Assembly (NCBI GenBank): GCA_045660125.1
Contig: JAZRDG010000064.1
Span: forward strand, 1 to 46,133
Length of the DNA: 46,133 bases
From: SVQP01 sp045660125
GTDB lineage: Bacteria > Bacillota > Clostridia > Oscillospirales > CAG-272
Direction: 5' to 3'
This document shows positions 30,905-40,208 of the stretch, piece after piece. Numbering within the stretch: the stretch's first letter is position 1; every line of letters starts with the position of its first letter. The notes beneath the pieces are model-generated. The model was not told the origin of the DNA. It saw nothing but the letters and a program-made list of their open reading frames with translations, and did no database searches. The position numbers and the translations under genes are program-made.

Positions 30905-33736
30905 TTATTGTGTGGGTTGATCCGTCTGCTCGGGATTTTGCTCGGTTTGCTCGGGCGTAATCTCTGCGTTTTCTTGCTCGGGAGCAACCTCAACGGGTGC
31001 GGGAATACCGAAAAATTCACCGTAACCGCGGATGCGGCGCAATCTATTTTCAAAGATGATCAACAGGAAGAATGCTGCCGTGGAAACAACCGATACCGCA
31101 ACGCCAAGCACCAGTTCCTTGGGGCAATATCTCATTTCGATCTCGTGCTCACCGGGCTCTTCGATATAATATCCGACCAGTGCGTTTGCAAGCTCAACAG
31201 TTTCAACCTTTTTGCCGTCAACCGTTACCTGCCAGCCCTTGTCAAAGGGAATTGTGGTGGTGATCAACTGGTTTGCATTGCTTGTGGTAATGGTGCCGGG
31301 CAGGTAATCCTCTCTGTAATTTTCGGGATCGATCTGCACGTTGCCTTGCTGCAATCTCGTGATCGCCTCGGTAAATACCTCCATATCAAGCGAGTAGATA
31401 AAGGGCTTTTGCAGGCCTTGCTGGATATAGAAGTTGTCATAATCATTCTTGATGGTCAGCTTGAGCTCAAGATCGCTCTTGGTGAAATCACCGATGGAAA
31501 CGATTCTCCAGGTGTTGTTATCGCCCCACTTGCCAACGGACTTGCCGTTCGCGGTCATGTTGACCTGTCTTGAATATACGGTGGGGAAGTAAACGAACAG
31601 CTCGGTGTTCTTGGGTACCATATACTCAAACGTGATCGTACCGCCGTCACCCTTGTAAAGATCGTGGTTTGCAGCAGAGCTCTTGGTAACATCCTTGGTG
31701 GTCATGGAAAGCTGCGTAGCGGGAACGAAGATCTGCAGCGTTTCCTCTTCGCCAAGCATCATGGAGATCATGGCGTTCATTCTTTCAAAGGGATTCTCGT
31801 AATCGTCCAGTGCAAAATCCGCAAAGGAATTATCAACTGCGTACGCGATGCTCATATAGTAGGGATTTTGATATACGACGTAGGTCTCGTTGTCGTAATC
31901 GTCCGCATCGTACAGGGGCTCGCCGTAATACAGATCATAATTCTTATCGGTCATGATATACTTGATGCCAAGCAGGGAGTCGCTGACAGGCGTTTCGCCT
32001 TGATATTGCGACCAGTGCGACTTGGAGGAATATCCCATCATGCGCAGGAAATAGATGGTGTCCGCATTGAGCGTGGAGGTCGAGTTGGAAAGACCGCGGA
32101 TCTGCAGCGCAAGGTTATCGTTGAGCTTGCGGTGGTAGGTCTTTTCCATACGGTAGAAGCTGGTATCGTTATCTTGTACGTGGTTGATAATGGGTCTGAC
32201 CGTGTCAAGATAATCGTTGTAGTAGGAATACTTGGTAAAGGTTACGTCGCTGTCAAGATCGTTGAGATCCCAAAGTCCGCTGATATACATCTCTCCGCAC
32301 ACGAAGAAGACAAGCAGACAAGCGATCAGCTCTTTGTTCTTGACGCGTGGCAGCACGCAAACCAGAATCGTGTAAACGATCAGGCATCCGATCGTCAGCC
32401 AAACGGTTTGGAAATCGTGCACGTCGATATACTCGTTGAAGTCTTCCTTGATCATGGGAGCGAACTCCTGAAGCATGATCACGCCAAGACCGATGATGGC
32501 TGCAATGCCGATCATGGGCTTACGGCTGACCGTACGCATATTGGTAAATGCGCGGTATGCCATGACGATCATGAAGAAGCAGAGCATAAAGCTGTAGCGG
32601 TTGTTGAGCCAGTTGGGCTTCTGGAAGCCGTGCCAGATCAGGTCGATCGAGCTGGTTGCAAAGCTGAATACGAAGATCGTGATCAGCGCTGCGTAAGCCA
32701 CCTTTTCGCCCGTCTTGAACTTCTTGTTGAAGAAGAACATGGGCACCATCAACAGCGTCAGCACGCCGCAGTATACGAAGGGAAGACCTGCAGGACGAAC
32801 CGTGTCGTAGGAGGAGGGCAGGAACTTGTAGAACAGCTCAAGGAAGTTAAAGCGAGAGGTGAATGCCCAGTTGGGATCGGAGAAGTCGGTCTTACCAAAG
32901 GTAAGCGAGTAATAAGCGGTAAATACCACAAACGCGGAAATACCGATTGCCATGATCGAATAGAATCCGATTCTCATAAACGAGCGAATGCCGTGCATTC
33001 TTTCGTTATAAGGATTGTTGGCGTGCTTAAAGCCCCACAGGTATGCAAAGAAGTAAATAGCAACCGCGATGCAAACCATATAACCGATATAATAGTTGCT
33101 GACAAGCGTAAGGGTCAGGAACACAACGTAGACTCTGTACTTGCCGTACTTGATCAGCTGCTCGATACCGAACATGATAAGCGGGAACCAGATCACGGCG
33201 TCGATCCACATGGTGTTGTTCTGCTGCGTGATGCAGTAGGACATCAGTGCATACATGACCGAGAAGGCGATGATACCAATGCGGTTAATGCGCTTTTCGG
33301 CTTGATGCAAATAGAACGCCATGGTAGCGGCACACAGGGAAGCCTTGACCATAAACATGAACAGCAAAGCTTCGCACATTCTGTCCTCGGGGAACAGACA
33401 TACCAGATAAGAGAAGGGTGAGGCGATATAGTATTCGTAAATACCCATAAACTCGCCGCCGAGTGCGCGTGAGAACGAATAAATAATACTCGTGTCTCCG
33501 TTTACGACAAAGTTGCGAAGTGCTTCGAAGAAATACACGTACTGACCGTTGAGGTCAAGCACCAGCACGCATCCGTTACCAAACGGATAAAGTCCGCGTG
33601 CCAGATACATCAGGTAAACAAGCACGGCAGGGATGAGCGCCGCAATCAGAATATACCAATATTCTGAAAACACGTTTTTGCATTTTGTTTTGCATTTGAG
33701 CAGTCCGTCTTTCGCAACGGCAGGATTGAAGTTCAT
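30905..33736 (-). CDS. YfhO family large membrane protein
   Basis: 943 residues with about 13 transmembrane helices in the first 500 residues, beginning YWYILIAALIPAVLVYLMYL and containing LDLNGQYVYFFEAL and MWIDAVIWFPLIMFGIEQLI, both typical of YfhO. A large extracellular beta-rich domain and a last helix near residue 880 follow, then a Glu/Gln/Pro/Thr-rich tail (about 40 residues). YfhO-type proteins are thought to be glycosyltransferase-related factors that modify lipoteichoic acid or surface glycans. Its start overlaps the DUF951 stop by 4 bp. Confidence 0.9.
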   Translation of the reverse strand: MNFNPAVAKDGLLKCKTKCKNVFSEYWYILIAALIPAVLVYLMYLARGLYPFGNGCVLVLDLNGQYVYFFEALRNFVVNGDTSIIYSFSRALGGEFMGIYEYYIASPFSYLVCLFPEDRMCEALLFMFMVKASLCAATMAFYLHQAEKRINRIGIIAFSVMYALMSYCITQQNNTMWIDAVIWFPLIMFGIEQLIKYGKYRVYVVFLTLTLVSNYYIGYMVCIAVAIYFFAYLWGFKHANNPYNERMHGIRSFMRIGFYSIMAIGISAFVVFTAYYSLTFGKTDFSDPNWAFTSRFNFLELFYKFLPSSYDTVRPAGLPFVYCGVLTLLMVPMFFFNKKFKTGEKVAYAALITIFVFSFATSSIDLIWHGFQKPNWLNNRYSFMLCFFMIVMAYRAFTNMRTVSRKPMIGIAAIIGLGVIMLQEFAPMIKEDFNEYIDVHDFQTVWLTIGCLIVYTILVCVLPRVKNKELIACLLVFFVCGEMYISGLWDLNDLDSDVTFTKYSYYNDYLDTVRPIINHVQDNDTSFYRMEKTYHRKLNDNLALQIRGLSNSTSTLNADTIYFLRMMGYSSKSHWSQYQGETPVSDSLLGIKYIMTDKNYDLYYGEPLYDADDYDNETYVVYQNPYYMSIAYAVDNSFADFALDDYENPFERMNAMISMMLGEEETLQIFVPATQLSMTTKDVTKSSAANHDLYKGDGGTITFEYMVPKNTELFVYFPTVYSRQVNMTANGKSVGKWGDNNTWRIVSIGDFTKSDLELKLTIKNDYDNFYIQQGLQKPFIYSLDMEVFTEAITRLQQGNVQIDPENYREDYLPGTITTSNANQLITTTIPFDKGWQVTVDGKKVETVELANALVGYYIEEPGEHEIEMRYCPKELVLGVAVSVVSTAAFFLLIIFENRLRRIRGYGEFFGIPAPVEVAPEQENAEITPEQTEQNPEQTDQPTQ

Positions 33737-33957
33737 TCGCTTTGTTCCTTTCCTTCTGTGGGGTCTTGCACAGTCCCCGTGATACTTTTAATCGCCTTTT
33801 CAAGCTTGATGCGGTCAACCGTCATATCTCGTCCGCAGCCGCGGCACACAACGCGTACCTGACTGCCCACACGCATGACGGTAAAATCCGCACATCCGCA
33901 GGGATGCGGCTTTTTGAGATGCAGAACGTCGCCCGTTCGGATTTTGATAATATTCAT
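33733..33957 (-). CDS. DUF951 family small protein
   Basis: A 74-residue protein of the DUF951 (YyzM-like) family: MNIIKIRTGDVLHLKKPHPCGCADF, then the CRGCGRD motif of two Cys that, with the upstream Cys pair, may bind zinc. I start it at 33957 because GCGGAGTATATTT precedes that ATG. Function is unknown; in Bacillota it is often next to replication or translation genes. It is the first gene of the minus-strand unit and overlaps yfhO by 4 bp. Confidence 0.88.
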   Translation of the reverse strand: MNIIKIRTGDVLHLKKPHPCGCADFTVMRVGSQVRVVCRGCGRDMTVDRIKLEKAIKSITGTVQDPTEGKEQSE

Positions 33958-34021
33958 AAATATACTCCGCTGATCGGCACGGTCGTGCACGGCATTTTAT
34001 CGTTTTGAGATAATCTATCCT

Positions 34022-34050
34022 ATTATACCATAAAAAGCGCGGTTTGTAAA
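34022..34050 (-). promoter_or_regulatory. Promoter of the DUF951-yfhO unit
   Basis: On the minus strand TTTACA (34045-34050), 17 bp, TATAAT (34022-34027). Confidence 0.85.
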
Positions 34051-34098
34051 CGATTATTCGGATAATATTATAAAAAAATAAAAATTTATAAATAATAT

Positions 34099-34127
34099 TT
34101 GACACGCGCGCGAAAAGGTGTTATAAT
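34099..34127 (+). promoter_or_regulatory. Promoter of ruvC and the gene run behind it
   Basis: TTGACA, 17 bp, TATAAT, with A/T-rich DNA upstream. It is the only clear promoter seen before the nine-gene plus-strand run. Confidence 0.9.
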
Positions 34128-34170
34128 TTAGAGTGAATTATTGTGGATATCTATAGCCGTAGGAGGTATT

Positions 34171-34668
34171 ATGGTCATTCTTGGCATTGACCCCGGACTT
34201 GCAATCGTGGGTTGGGGCGTGATTTCATATGATGGCGTGAAGTTTAAAACGCTGGGATACGGATCCATCCAGACTCCTGCAGGCACGCCGACACAAAAGA
34301 GGCTTGAAATGATATGGCAGGGCATGAACGAGCTTTTTGAGCGTTACAAGCCCGACCAGATGGCGGTGGAGGAGCTTTTCTTCAACACCAACGTCACAAC
34401 CGGTATTACGGTCGCAGAGGCGCGAGGCGTGATTTTGCTCTCGGGCATCCAGCACGGCATTTCGGTTGCGGAATATACGCCCTTGCAGGTCAAGCAAGCG
34501 GTGGTTGGATACGGCAGAGCCGAGAAAAAGCAGGTGATCACCATGGTGACCACGCTCTTAGGACTTCCCAAGCCGCCCAAGCCCGATGATACCGCAGACG
34601 CACTTGCCATTGCGGTCTGCCATGCACACAGCGGCTGCTCCCGCTTGGCAAACTACTACAACAAATAA
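34171..34668 (+). CDS. ruvC: Crossover junction endodeoxyribonuclease RuvC
   Basis: Resolves Holliday junctions by symmetrical nicking. The 165 residues show the RNase H-like catalytic set: GIDPGLAIVGWG (Asp7), VEELFFNTNVTT, RGVILL and the C-terminal DDTADALAIAVCHAH. The ATG at 34171 has TAGGAGGTATT before it; upstream in-frame codons do not. RuvAB lie on the opposite strand 3.3 kb away, an unusual split of the trio. Confidence 0.96.
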   Translation: MVILGIDPGLAIVGWGVISYDGVKFKTLGYGSIQTPAGTPTQKRLEMIWQGMNELFERYKPDQMAVEELFFNTNVTTGITVAEARGVILLSGIQHGISVAEYTPLQVKQAVVGYGRAEKKQVITMVTTLLGLPKPPKPDDTADALAIAVCHAHSGCSRLANYYNK

Positions 34669-34686
34669 CAGATAGGAGATAACTCA

Positions 34687-35547
34687 ATGTGGTGTTCTGA
34701 AAACTGGAAGGATTACGAATTGCTTGACACCTCGGACGGCGAGCGTCTTGAGCGTTGGGGCAAATATATATTGGTCAGACCCGACCCGCAGATCATTTGG
34801 AAGGGCGTTGCGGATCATCCCGCATGGAAGCGCGCAGACGGCGTGTACCGCCGTTCCTCTTCGGGCGGCGGCAGCTGGGTGCATAATAAGCTGCCCGCAT
34901 CCTGGAATATTTCTTACGGCGAGCTCAATTTCGTGCTGCGCCCCATGGGCTTTAAGCATACCGGTCTTTTCCCCGAGCAGGCTGCAAACTGGGATTGGTT
35001 CTCGGAGCTGATCCGCAAGGCTGATCGCCCTGTCAAGGTGCTCAACCTGTTTGCATATACGGGCGGCGCAACCGTGGCAGCAGCTGCTGCAGGCGCGTCT
35101 GTCGTACACGTGGATGCCTCCAAGGGTATTGTGGCGCAGGCTAAGGAAAACGCAGCGCTGTCCGGTCTTGAAAGCGCTCCCATTCGCTACATTGTGGACG
35201 ATTGCAAAAAGTTTGTTGAGCGCGAGATCAGACGCGGCAACAAGTACGACGGCATTATTATGGACCCGCCCTCTTACGGCAGAGGTCCTAACGGCGAGGT
35301 CTGGAAGCTTGAGGACTGCGTGGATGAGTTTGTCAGCCTTGCAGCGCAGCTGCTGTCGGACGAGCCCTTGTTCTTCCTGATCAATTCCTACACCACAGGT
35401 CTTTCTCCCATGACCATGAGCTATTTGCTTGAGCTCAACGTCAAGCGCAAGTTTGGCGGCCACGTGGATTCGGGTGAGCTTGGCTTGAAGGTGACACGCA
35501 CGGGCGGTTATCTGCCTTGCGGTGCAAGCTCTCGTTGGCAGAGGTAA
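34687..35547 (+). CDS. RlmI-like class I SAM-dependent methyltransferase
   Basis: A 286-residue SAM methyltransferase of the rRNA large-subunit methyltransferase type (Methyltrans_SAM). The SAM loop is VLNLFAYTGGATVAAAAAGA, followed by VVHVDASKGIV and the catalytic-type DGIIMDPPSYGRG. It lacks the N-terminal PUA domain of RlmI, having a shorter N-terminal extension. The likely target is a cytosine in rRNA (inference). TAGGAGATAACTCA precedes ATG. It is 18 bp after ruvC and 2 bp before ecfA1. Confidence 0.82.
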   Translation: MWCSENWKDYELLDTSDGERLERWGKYILVRPDPQIIWKGVADHPAWKRADGVYRRSSSGGGSWVHNKLPASWNISYGELNFVLRPMGFKHTGLFPEQAANWDWFSELIRKADRPVKVLNLFAYTGGATVAAAAAGASVVHVDASKGIVAQAKENAALSGLESAPIRYIVDDCKKFVEREIRRGNKYDGIIMDPPSYGRGPNGEVWKLEDCVDEFVSLAAQLLSDEPLFFLINSYTTGLSPMTMSYLLELNVKRKFGGHVDSGELGLKVTRTGGYLPCGASSRWQR

Positions 35548-35549
35548 TT

Positions 35550-36422
35550 ATGGCTGATTTTATTCAAATCAAGGATCTGCATTTCTCCTATAGCAAGGAA
35601 GACGGCAAACAGACCGCCGACGTGCTTTGCGGTGTGGATCTGAACGTTCAAAAAGGTGAATACGTTGCTATTCTGGGCAGAAACGGCTCGGGAAAATCTA
35701 CGCTTGCCAAGCTGCTCAATCTTGTCATTGACGATTTGGACAACACAAGCGGTCAGATCCTTGTGGACGGCATTGATATTTTGTCTGAGGATATGACCGA
35801 GGATATGGCGTTTGAGCTGCGCAAAAAGGTGGGCATGGTGTTCCAGAACCCCGATAATCAGCTTGTAGCGACCATTGTCGAGGAAGACGTAGCATTCGGA
35901 CCCGAAAATCTGGGTCTTGATCCCAAGGAGATCCGCCGCCGCGTGGACGAGGCTCTTGCAACCGTTGGCATGACGGAGTTTGCAAAGCGCGAGCCTCACA
36001 GACTCTCGGGTGGTCAGAAGCAGCGCGTTGCCATTGCAGGCGTGATCGCAATGATGCCCGAATGCATTATTTTCGATGAGTCCACCGCCATGCTTGACCC
36101 CGTTGGACGCAAGGACATCGTGGCAACCATGGAAAAGCTCAACCGCGAGCACGGCATTACCGTACTGACCATTACGCACTACATGGAGGAGGCTGTTCGC
36201 GCCGATCGCGTGGTGGTGCTCAATGACGGTAAGATTGCCATTGAGGGAACTCCCGAAGAGGTTTTCTCCAATGCCGAGGCACTTCGCGCCGCAAGACTTG
36301 AGCTGCCGCAATGTGCGCAGCTGCTTGAGGTTCTGGCGCAGGCAGGATTGCCCATTTTTGAGTGCGGCATCACCCCCGAGGATTGCGCACGCATTATTCT
36401 TGCTGCAGGAGGTAAGTGCTGA
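35550..36422 (+). CDS. ecfA1: Energy-coupling factor transporter ATPase EcfA1
   Basis: ATPase of the ECF vitamin/metal uptake module. 290 residues with Walker A GRNGSGKSTLAKLLN, Q-loop QNPDNQLVATIVEEDVAFGP, signature LSGGQKQRVAIAG, and Walker B CIIFDESTAMLDP. The start at 35550 follows AGAGGTAATT. The C-terminal 40 residues are the typical ECF extension. It overlaps ecfA2 by one base. Confidence 0.94.
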   Translation: MADFIQIKDLHFSYSKEDGKQTADVLCGVDLNVQKGEYVAILGRNGSGKSTLAKLLNLVIDDLDNTSGQILVDGIDILSEDMTEDMAFELRKKVGMVFQNPDNQLVATIVEEDVAFGPENLGLDPKEIRRRVDEALATVGMTEFAKREPHRLSGGQKQRVAIAGVIAMMPECIIFDESTAMLDPVGRKDIVATMEKLNREHGITVLTITHYMEEAVRADRVVVLNDGKIAIEGTPEEVFSNAEALRAARLELPQCAQLLEVLAQAGLPIFECGITPEDCARIILAAGGKC

Positions 36423-37279
36423 TGTCTGCTAAGCTTGAATTACAAAACGTATCGTACTATTACGGCAAAGGCACTGCTTTTGAGGTAAAGGCGCTGGATA
36501 ATATCAACTTCAAGGTGGAAAGCGGCAGTATTACGGGCTTGATCGGTCATACAGGATCTGGCAAATCTACGCTGGCGCAGCTCTTCAACGGACTTGAAAA
36601 GCCCTTTGAGGGCAAGGTGCTGCTGGACGGCTGCGATATCTGGGATAAGAAATACAAGGGCGCGCGTATTTGCTTCCGCGTAGGTCTTGTCATGCAGTAT
36701 CCCGAGTATCAGCTGTTTGAGGAAACGGTTTTCAGCGACGTTGCATTCGGTCCGCGCAACATGGGACTTGACGAAGAAGAAGTCAAGGCGCGTGTGATGA
36801 GCGCGATCGAGTTCGTGGGTCTTACGCAGGATATTTTAGAGCAATCTCCCTTTGATCTTTCGGGTGGTCAGAAGCGTCGCGTTGCCATTGCGGGCATTAT
36901 GGCGATGCAGCCTGAAATGCTTGTGCTTGACGAGCCCGCTGCAGGGCTTGACCCCGCAGGCAGAGCCGAGATCTTTGGCGGTATCCGTCGCTACAGAGAT
37001 AACACGGGCGCTACCGTGCTGATCGTCAGCCACAGCATGGAGGACATGGCAGAGTATTGTGACGATATCATTGTCATGCACCGCGGTAAGGTCATGCTGA
37101 TCGGCTCCAAGCACGAGATCTTTGCAGACAGCCAGAAATTGATTGAGGCAGGACTTGATATTCCGCAGATCACGCGCGTGATGCGCCTGCTTGCGGAAAA
37201 CGGACTTGACGTCAATGCCGCAGCCTGCACCAAAGAGCAAGCTCTTGCTGAATTGATCAGAGTATTCAAACTCAAATAA
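36422..37279 (+). CDS. ecfA2: Energy-coupling factor transporter ATPase EcfA2
   Basis: Second ATPase of the module. 285 residues with GHTGSGKSTLAQLFNGL, Q-loop QYPEYQLFEETVFSDVAFGP (the typical EcfA2 form), LSGGQKRRVAIAGIMAM, LVLDEPAAGLDP. The start is ATG 36422, in a TGATG overlap with the ecfA1 stop, after AGGAGG. Its C-terminal segment matches that of EcfA1. Confidence 0.94.
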   Translation: MSAKLELQNVSYYYGKGTAFEVKALDNINFKVESGSITGLIGHTGSGKSTLAQLFNGLEKPFEGKVLLDGCDIWDKKYKGARICFRVGLVMQYPEYQLFEETVFSDVAFGPRNMGLDEEEVKARVMSAIEFVGLTQDILEQSPFDLSGGQKRRVAIAGIMAMQPEMLVLDEPAAGLDPAGRAEIFGGIRRYRDNTGATVLIVSHSMEDMAEYCDDIIVMHRGKVMLIGSKHEIFADSQKLIEAGLDIPQITRVMRLLAENGLDVNAAACTKEQALAELIRVFKLK

Positions 37280-37300
37280 TCATAAAAAGGAACAGTATCA

Positions 37301-38125
37301 ATGAAAAATATAGCACTTGGGCAGTATTATCCTGCTCAGTCGCCCTTGCATAAATTGGATCCGCGCATTAAGCTGGTGCTTGCGGTACTGTATATTGTGA
37401 CCGCATTTTTGTGCAAAAACTCGCTTGGCTTTGTTTTGTTGGCGGTGACGGCGATCATAATGGTATTGCTTAGCCGCGTGCCTGTCAAAACCGTTCTCAG
37501 AAGCATGCGCTTGGTCGCATTCGTTTTGATATTGACCGTTGCGATCAACTTGTTTATGACCAAGGAAGAGGGAACGGCACCCTTGTTTGCGTTTTGGGTG
37601 TTTGAGATCTATATAAAAGGACTTTACAGTGCAATCTTTATTGCCTTCCGCATTCTTTGCATGATCGTGGGCACCTGTATGCTTTTGACTTATACGACCA
37701 CGCCCATTGCATTGACCGACGCGCTGGAGAGATTGCTGGCGCCGCTGCGCTATATCAAGCTGCCCGTTCATGAGTTTTCCATGATGATGTCTATTGCCTT
37801 GCGCTTTATTCCGACCATTATGGAAGAGGCTGAAAAGATCATGGCTGCACAAAAGGCAAGAGGCGCCGGATTTAGCGAGGGCAATTTGATCAAGCGAATC
37901 AAGTCGCTCATTCCCATTCTGATCCCGCTGTTTGCATCGGTATTCAGAAGAGCCTTTGAGCTTGCAACGGCGATGACCTGCCGCTGCTATCGCGGAGGCG
38001 AGGGAAGAACGCGTATGACCTCCATGCGTCTTGGCGCATGGGATGCGATCGTGCTGGTGCTGTCTGTTGCGGCGCTTGCAGGTATCGTATCTTGCAATTA
38101 CTGGGGAATCGGCTACACACTTTAA
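37301..38125 (+). CDS. ecfT: Energy-coupling factor transporter transmembrane protein EcfT
   Basis: Membrane scaffold of the ECF module: 274 residues with about six hydrophobic segments and the coupling-helix signatures with Ala-Arg-Gly (AQKARGAGF) and a later MTCRCYRGGEGRTRM, which dock on the two ATPases. No substrate-binding S component is present in the window, so this is a group II, shared module. Spacing of 21 bp and AAAGGAACAG upstream. Confidence 0.93.
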   Translation: MKNIALGQYYPAQSPLHKLDPRIKLVLAVLYIVTAFLCKNSLGFVLLAVTAIIMVLLSRVPVKTVLRSMRLVAFVLILTVAINLFMTKEEGTAPLFAFWVFEIYIKGLYSAIFIAFRILCMIVGTCMLLTYTTTPIALTDALERLLAPLRYIKLPVHEFSMMMSIALRFIPTIMEEAEKIMAAQKARGAGFSEGNLIKRIKSLIPILIPLFASVFRRAFELATAMTCRCYRGGEGRTRMTSMRLGAWDAIVLVLSVAALAGIVSCNYWGIGYTL

Positions 38126-38152
38126 TTTTACTAAATCGAGACGGAGGAGAAC

Positions 38153-38935
38153 ATGAAGCTGTTTTTGCGCTTATCATATCTTGGAACTGCATATAACGGC
38201 TATCAGGTGCAGGGCGATCAGCCGACCGTGCAGCGTGAGCTGACGCGTGCTTGCGCAGAGCTGTTCGGTGAGCGATGCGATATCGTTGGCTGCAGCAGAA
38301 CGGATAGCGGCGTGCATGCCAATATGTTTTGCGTAACCGTCGCAAAGCGCGGCACAGACGAGCTTGTTACCTCTATTCCCGCGCACCGTATTCCGCTTGC
38401 GCTCAACGCGCATCTTCCCGAGGACATTTCGGTTTGGGATGCTGCGTTTGTTTCGGGCGATTTTCACCCGAGATATGACGTCAAATACAAGGAATACGTG
38501 TACCGTATTTACAATTCTCCCTGTCGCAGCCCCTTTGAGTTGAATCGCGCTTGGTTTTATCCCAAGCGTATCGAGGATGCGGCGCTGGCTGATATGCAGC
38601 TGGCTGCGCAGCATTATTGCGGCACGCACGATTTCACGTCGTTCATGGCGCAGGGGGCAACCGTTGCGCACGCTGTGCGTACCGTAACGCACGCAAGCGT
38701 GCAAAGATGCGGTGACGTGATCGAATTTCGCGTAGCTGCTGACGGTTTTTTATACAATATGGTCCGCATCATGACCGGAACGCTGATCGCCGTGGCAGAA
38801 GGTAAGCTGACGCCCGAGCAGATTCCCGACGTGATTGATGCAAAGGATCGCGCACGTGCAGGCATGACCGCACCCGCGCACGGACTTTATCTGAATTCGG
38901 TCGTATACGAGAGCATTCCAAAGGAGACGCTATGA
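38153..38935 (+). CDS. truA: tRNA pseudouridine(38-40) synthase TruA
   Basis: Converts U38-U40 in the anticodon arm of tRNAs. 260 residues, with the catalytic Asp in SRTDSGVHAN, the conserved LRLSYLGTAYNGYQVQ start, DFHPRYDVKYKEYVYRI and FLYNMVRIMTGTL. The ecfA1-ecfA2-ecfT-truA order is the usual Firmicutes arrangement, where it normally follows rplQ; here ribosomal genes are missing upstream. GGAGGAGAAC precedes ATG. Confidence 0.96.
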   Translation: MKLFLRLSYLGTAYNGYQVQGDQPTVQRELTRACAELFGERCDIVGCSRTDSGVHANMFCVTVAKRGTDELVTSIPAHRIPLALNAHLPEDISVWDAAFVSGDFHPRYDVKYKEYVYRIYNSPCRSPFELNRAWFYPKRIEDAALADMQLAAQHYCGTHDFTSFMAQGATVAHAVRTVTHASVQRCGDVIEFRVAADGFLYNMVRIMTGTLIAVAEGKLTPEQIPDVIDAKDRARAGMTAPAHGLYLNSVVYESIPKETL

Positions 38936-40167
38936 AAAAATGGAATTTTGGCAAAAAAGCCGCGTCTGACGCCGTTGCCGTAAAGGAGCAGATCGATCTG
39001 CAAAATCCGCGCAACGCGTATTATGACAATATTTCCAATATCTACCACACGCTGTTTTTGGTTTTTCTGGCAGCGCTTTTGGTGTTTGTCTGCGTATCCA
39101 TGCTTTGCAATCTGGAATTGTTTACGTATGAGAACTTTTATTATCTTGCAAAGGATATCAGTGCCGCTTCCGATCTGCTTTCGGGATCGGGTAACGTGAT
39201 CAACTATGAAACTTCCGTGCGTAACCAGTCCTTTACGCTGTACAGAGGCGGTCTTGCCGTTGCGGGAGATTCGGGTCTGCAGCTCTTTACTGCAACAGGC
39301 AGGGAAACGCTCAATGCATCTCCCGACTACGTCAGCCCCATCCTGCTTGGCTCTGAGCGCTATCTTTTGGTATACGATATCGGTGAGAAGCGTTATTCGA
39401 TCTACAATTCCTTTGTTTGCGTGCATCACGAGGAATACGATTACCCCGTTTATGCGGGTGCGATCTCCGATTCGGGATATTATACGATTGTGAGCGAAAG
39501 CTACGATCACGCGGGCGTTGTCAGCCTGTATAACGATCACTTTGAGCTGGTCAACCGCTATAACCGTACCGAAATGGTGACCTGTACTGCGATCAATCAG
39601 GCAGGCAACCGCGTAGCCTTTGCAACTACCGGCATGCAGAACGGCGAGTACGTTTCCACGCTGGTCATTGCAGTTCCCGGAGAGGATCAGACCAGCTCCG
39701 AGATGCAATTCAATGGGTTATTCCCGTATAGCATTGAGTTTATCGATCAGCACAGATTGCTTTTGATCGGTGACTCTGCTTCCTATATCGTTTCGGTAGA
39801 TGACGGAACGGTAATTTGTTCGATCCCGTATGCAGGTATGAAGCTTGCATATGCAGATACCAACGAGAGCAATATTGCGCTTGTTTTCTCGGTCAATCCC
39901 GTAACAGACACGCATCGCATCATCATTGCCAATAAAAACGGTGCGCTGATTGCCGATGAAACCTTTGAAGCAGGCGTTTCGCAGCTTTGCGTTTACGGTG
40001 AGTACGTTTATCTGATGACGGATGCAGGCATTGCGCGCGTGCAACCCGAAACGCTTTCGCATCAGTTGATTCAATGTGATACACAGGGCAAACAGCTTTT
40101 GATCCGTCAGGAGGACGAGGTGCTTTTGTGCGGCGGACAGAGCGCTGTTTATTATCAATTCGACTGA
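38932..40167 (+). CDS. DUF5711-type membrane-anchored beta-propeller-like protein
   Basis: 411 residues: a short cytoplasmic N-terminus, one transmembrane segment (about residues 37-60), then an extracytoplasmic domain made of repeats of the form YLLVYDIGEKRYSIYNS and LLLIGDSASYIVSV that suggest a beta-propeller, as in DUF5711 proteins. There is no enzymatic motif. It overlaps truA by 4 bp (ATGA). Function unknown; it could be an envelope scaffold. Confidence 0.72.
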   Translation: MKKWNFGKKAASDAVAVKEQIDLQNPRNAYYDNISNIYHTLFLVFLAALLVFVCVSMLCNLELFTYENFYYLAKDISAASDLLSGSGNVINYETSVRNQSFTLYRGGLAVAGDSGLQLFTATGRETLNASPDYVSPILLGSERYLLVYDIGEKRYSIYNSFVCVHHEEYDYPVYAGAISDSGYYTIVSESYDHAGVVSLYNDHFELVNRYNRTEMVTCTAINQAGNRVAFATTGMQNGEYVSTLVIAVPGEDQTSSEMQFNGLFPYSIEFIDQHRLLLIGDSASYIVSVDDGTVICSIPYAGMKLAYADTNESNIALVFSVNPVTDTHRIIIANKNGALIADETFEAGVSQLCVYGEYVYLMTDAGIARVQPETLSHQLIQCDTQGKQLLIRQEDEVLLCGGQSAVYYQFD

Positions 40168-40208
40168 TATTATTTTGCTTTTTACCCACTTAAGGAGGTT
40201 TTTGATAA

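Noticed and set aside
31664..33421. A 585-codon open frame antisense to yfhO
   Set aside because: His-, Asp- and Glu-rich composition typical of a shadow of membrane-protein codons.
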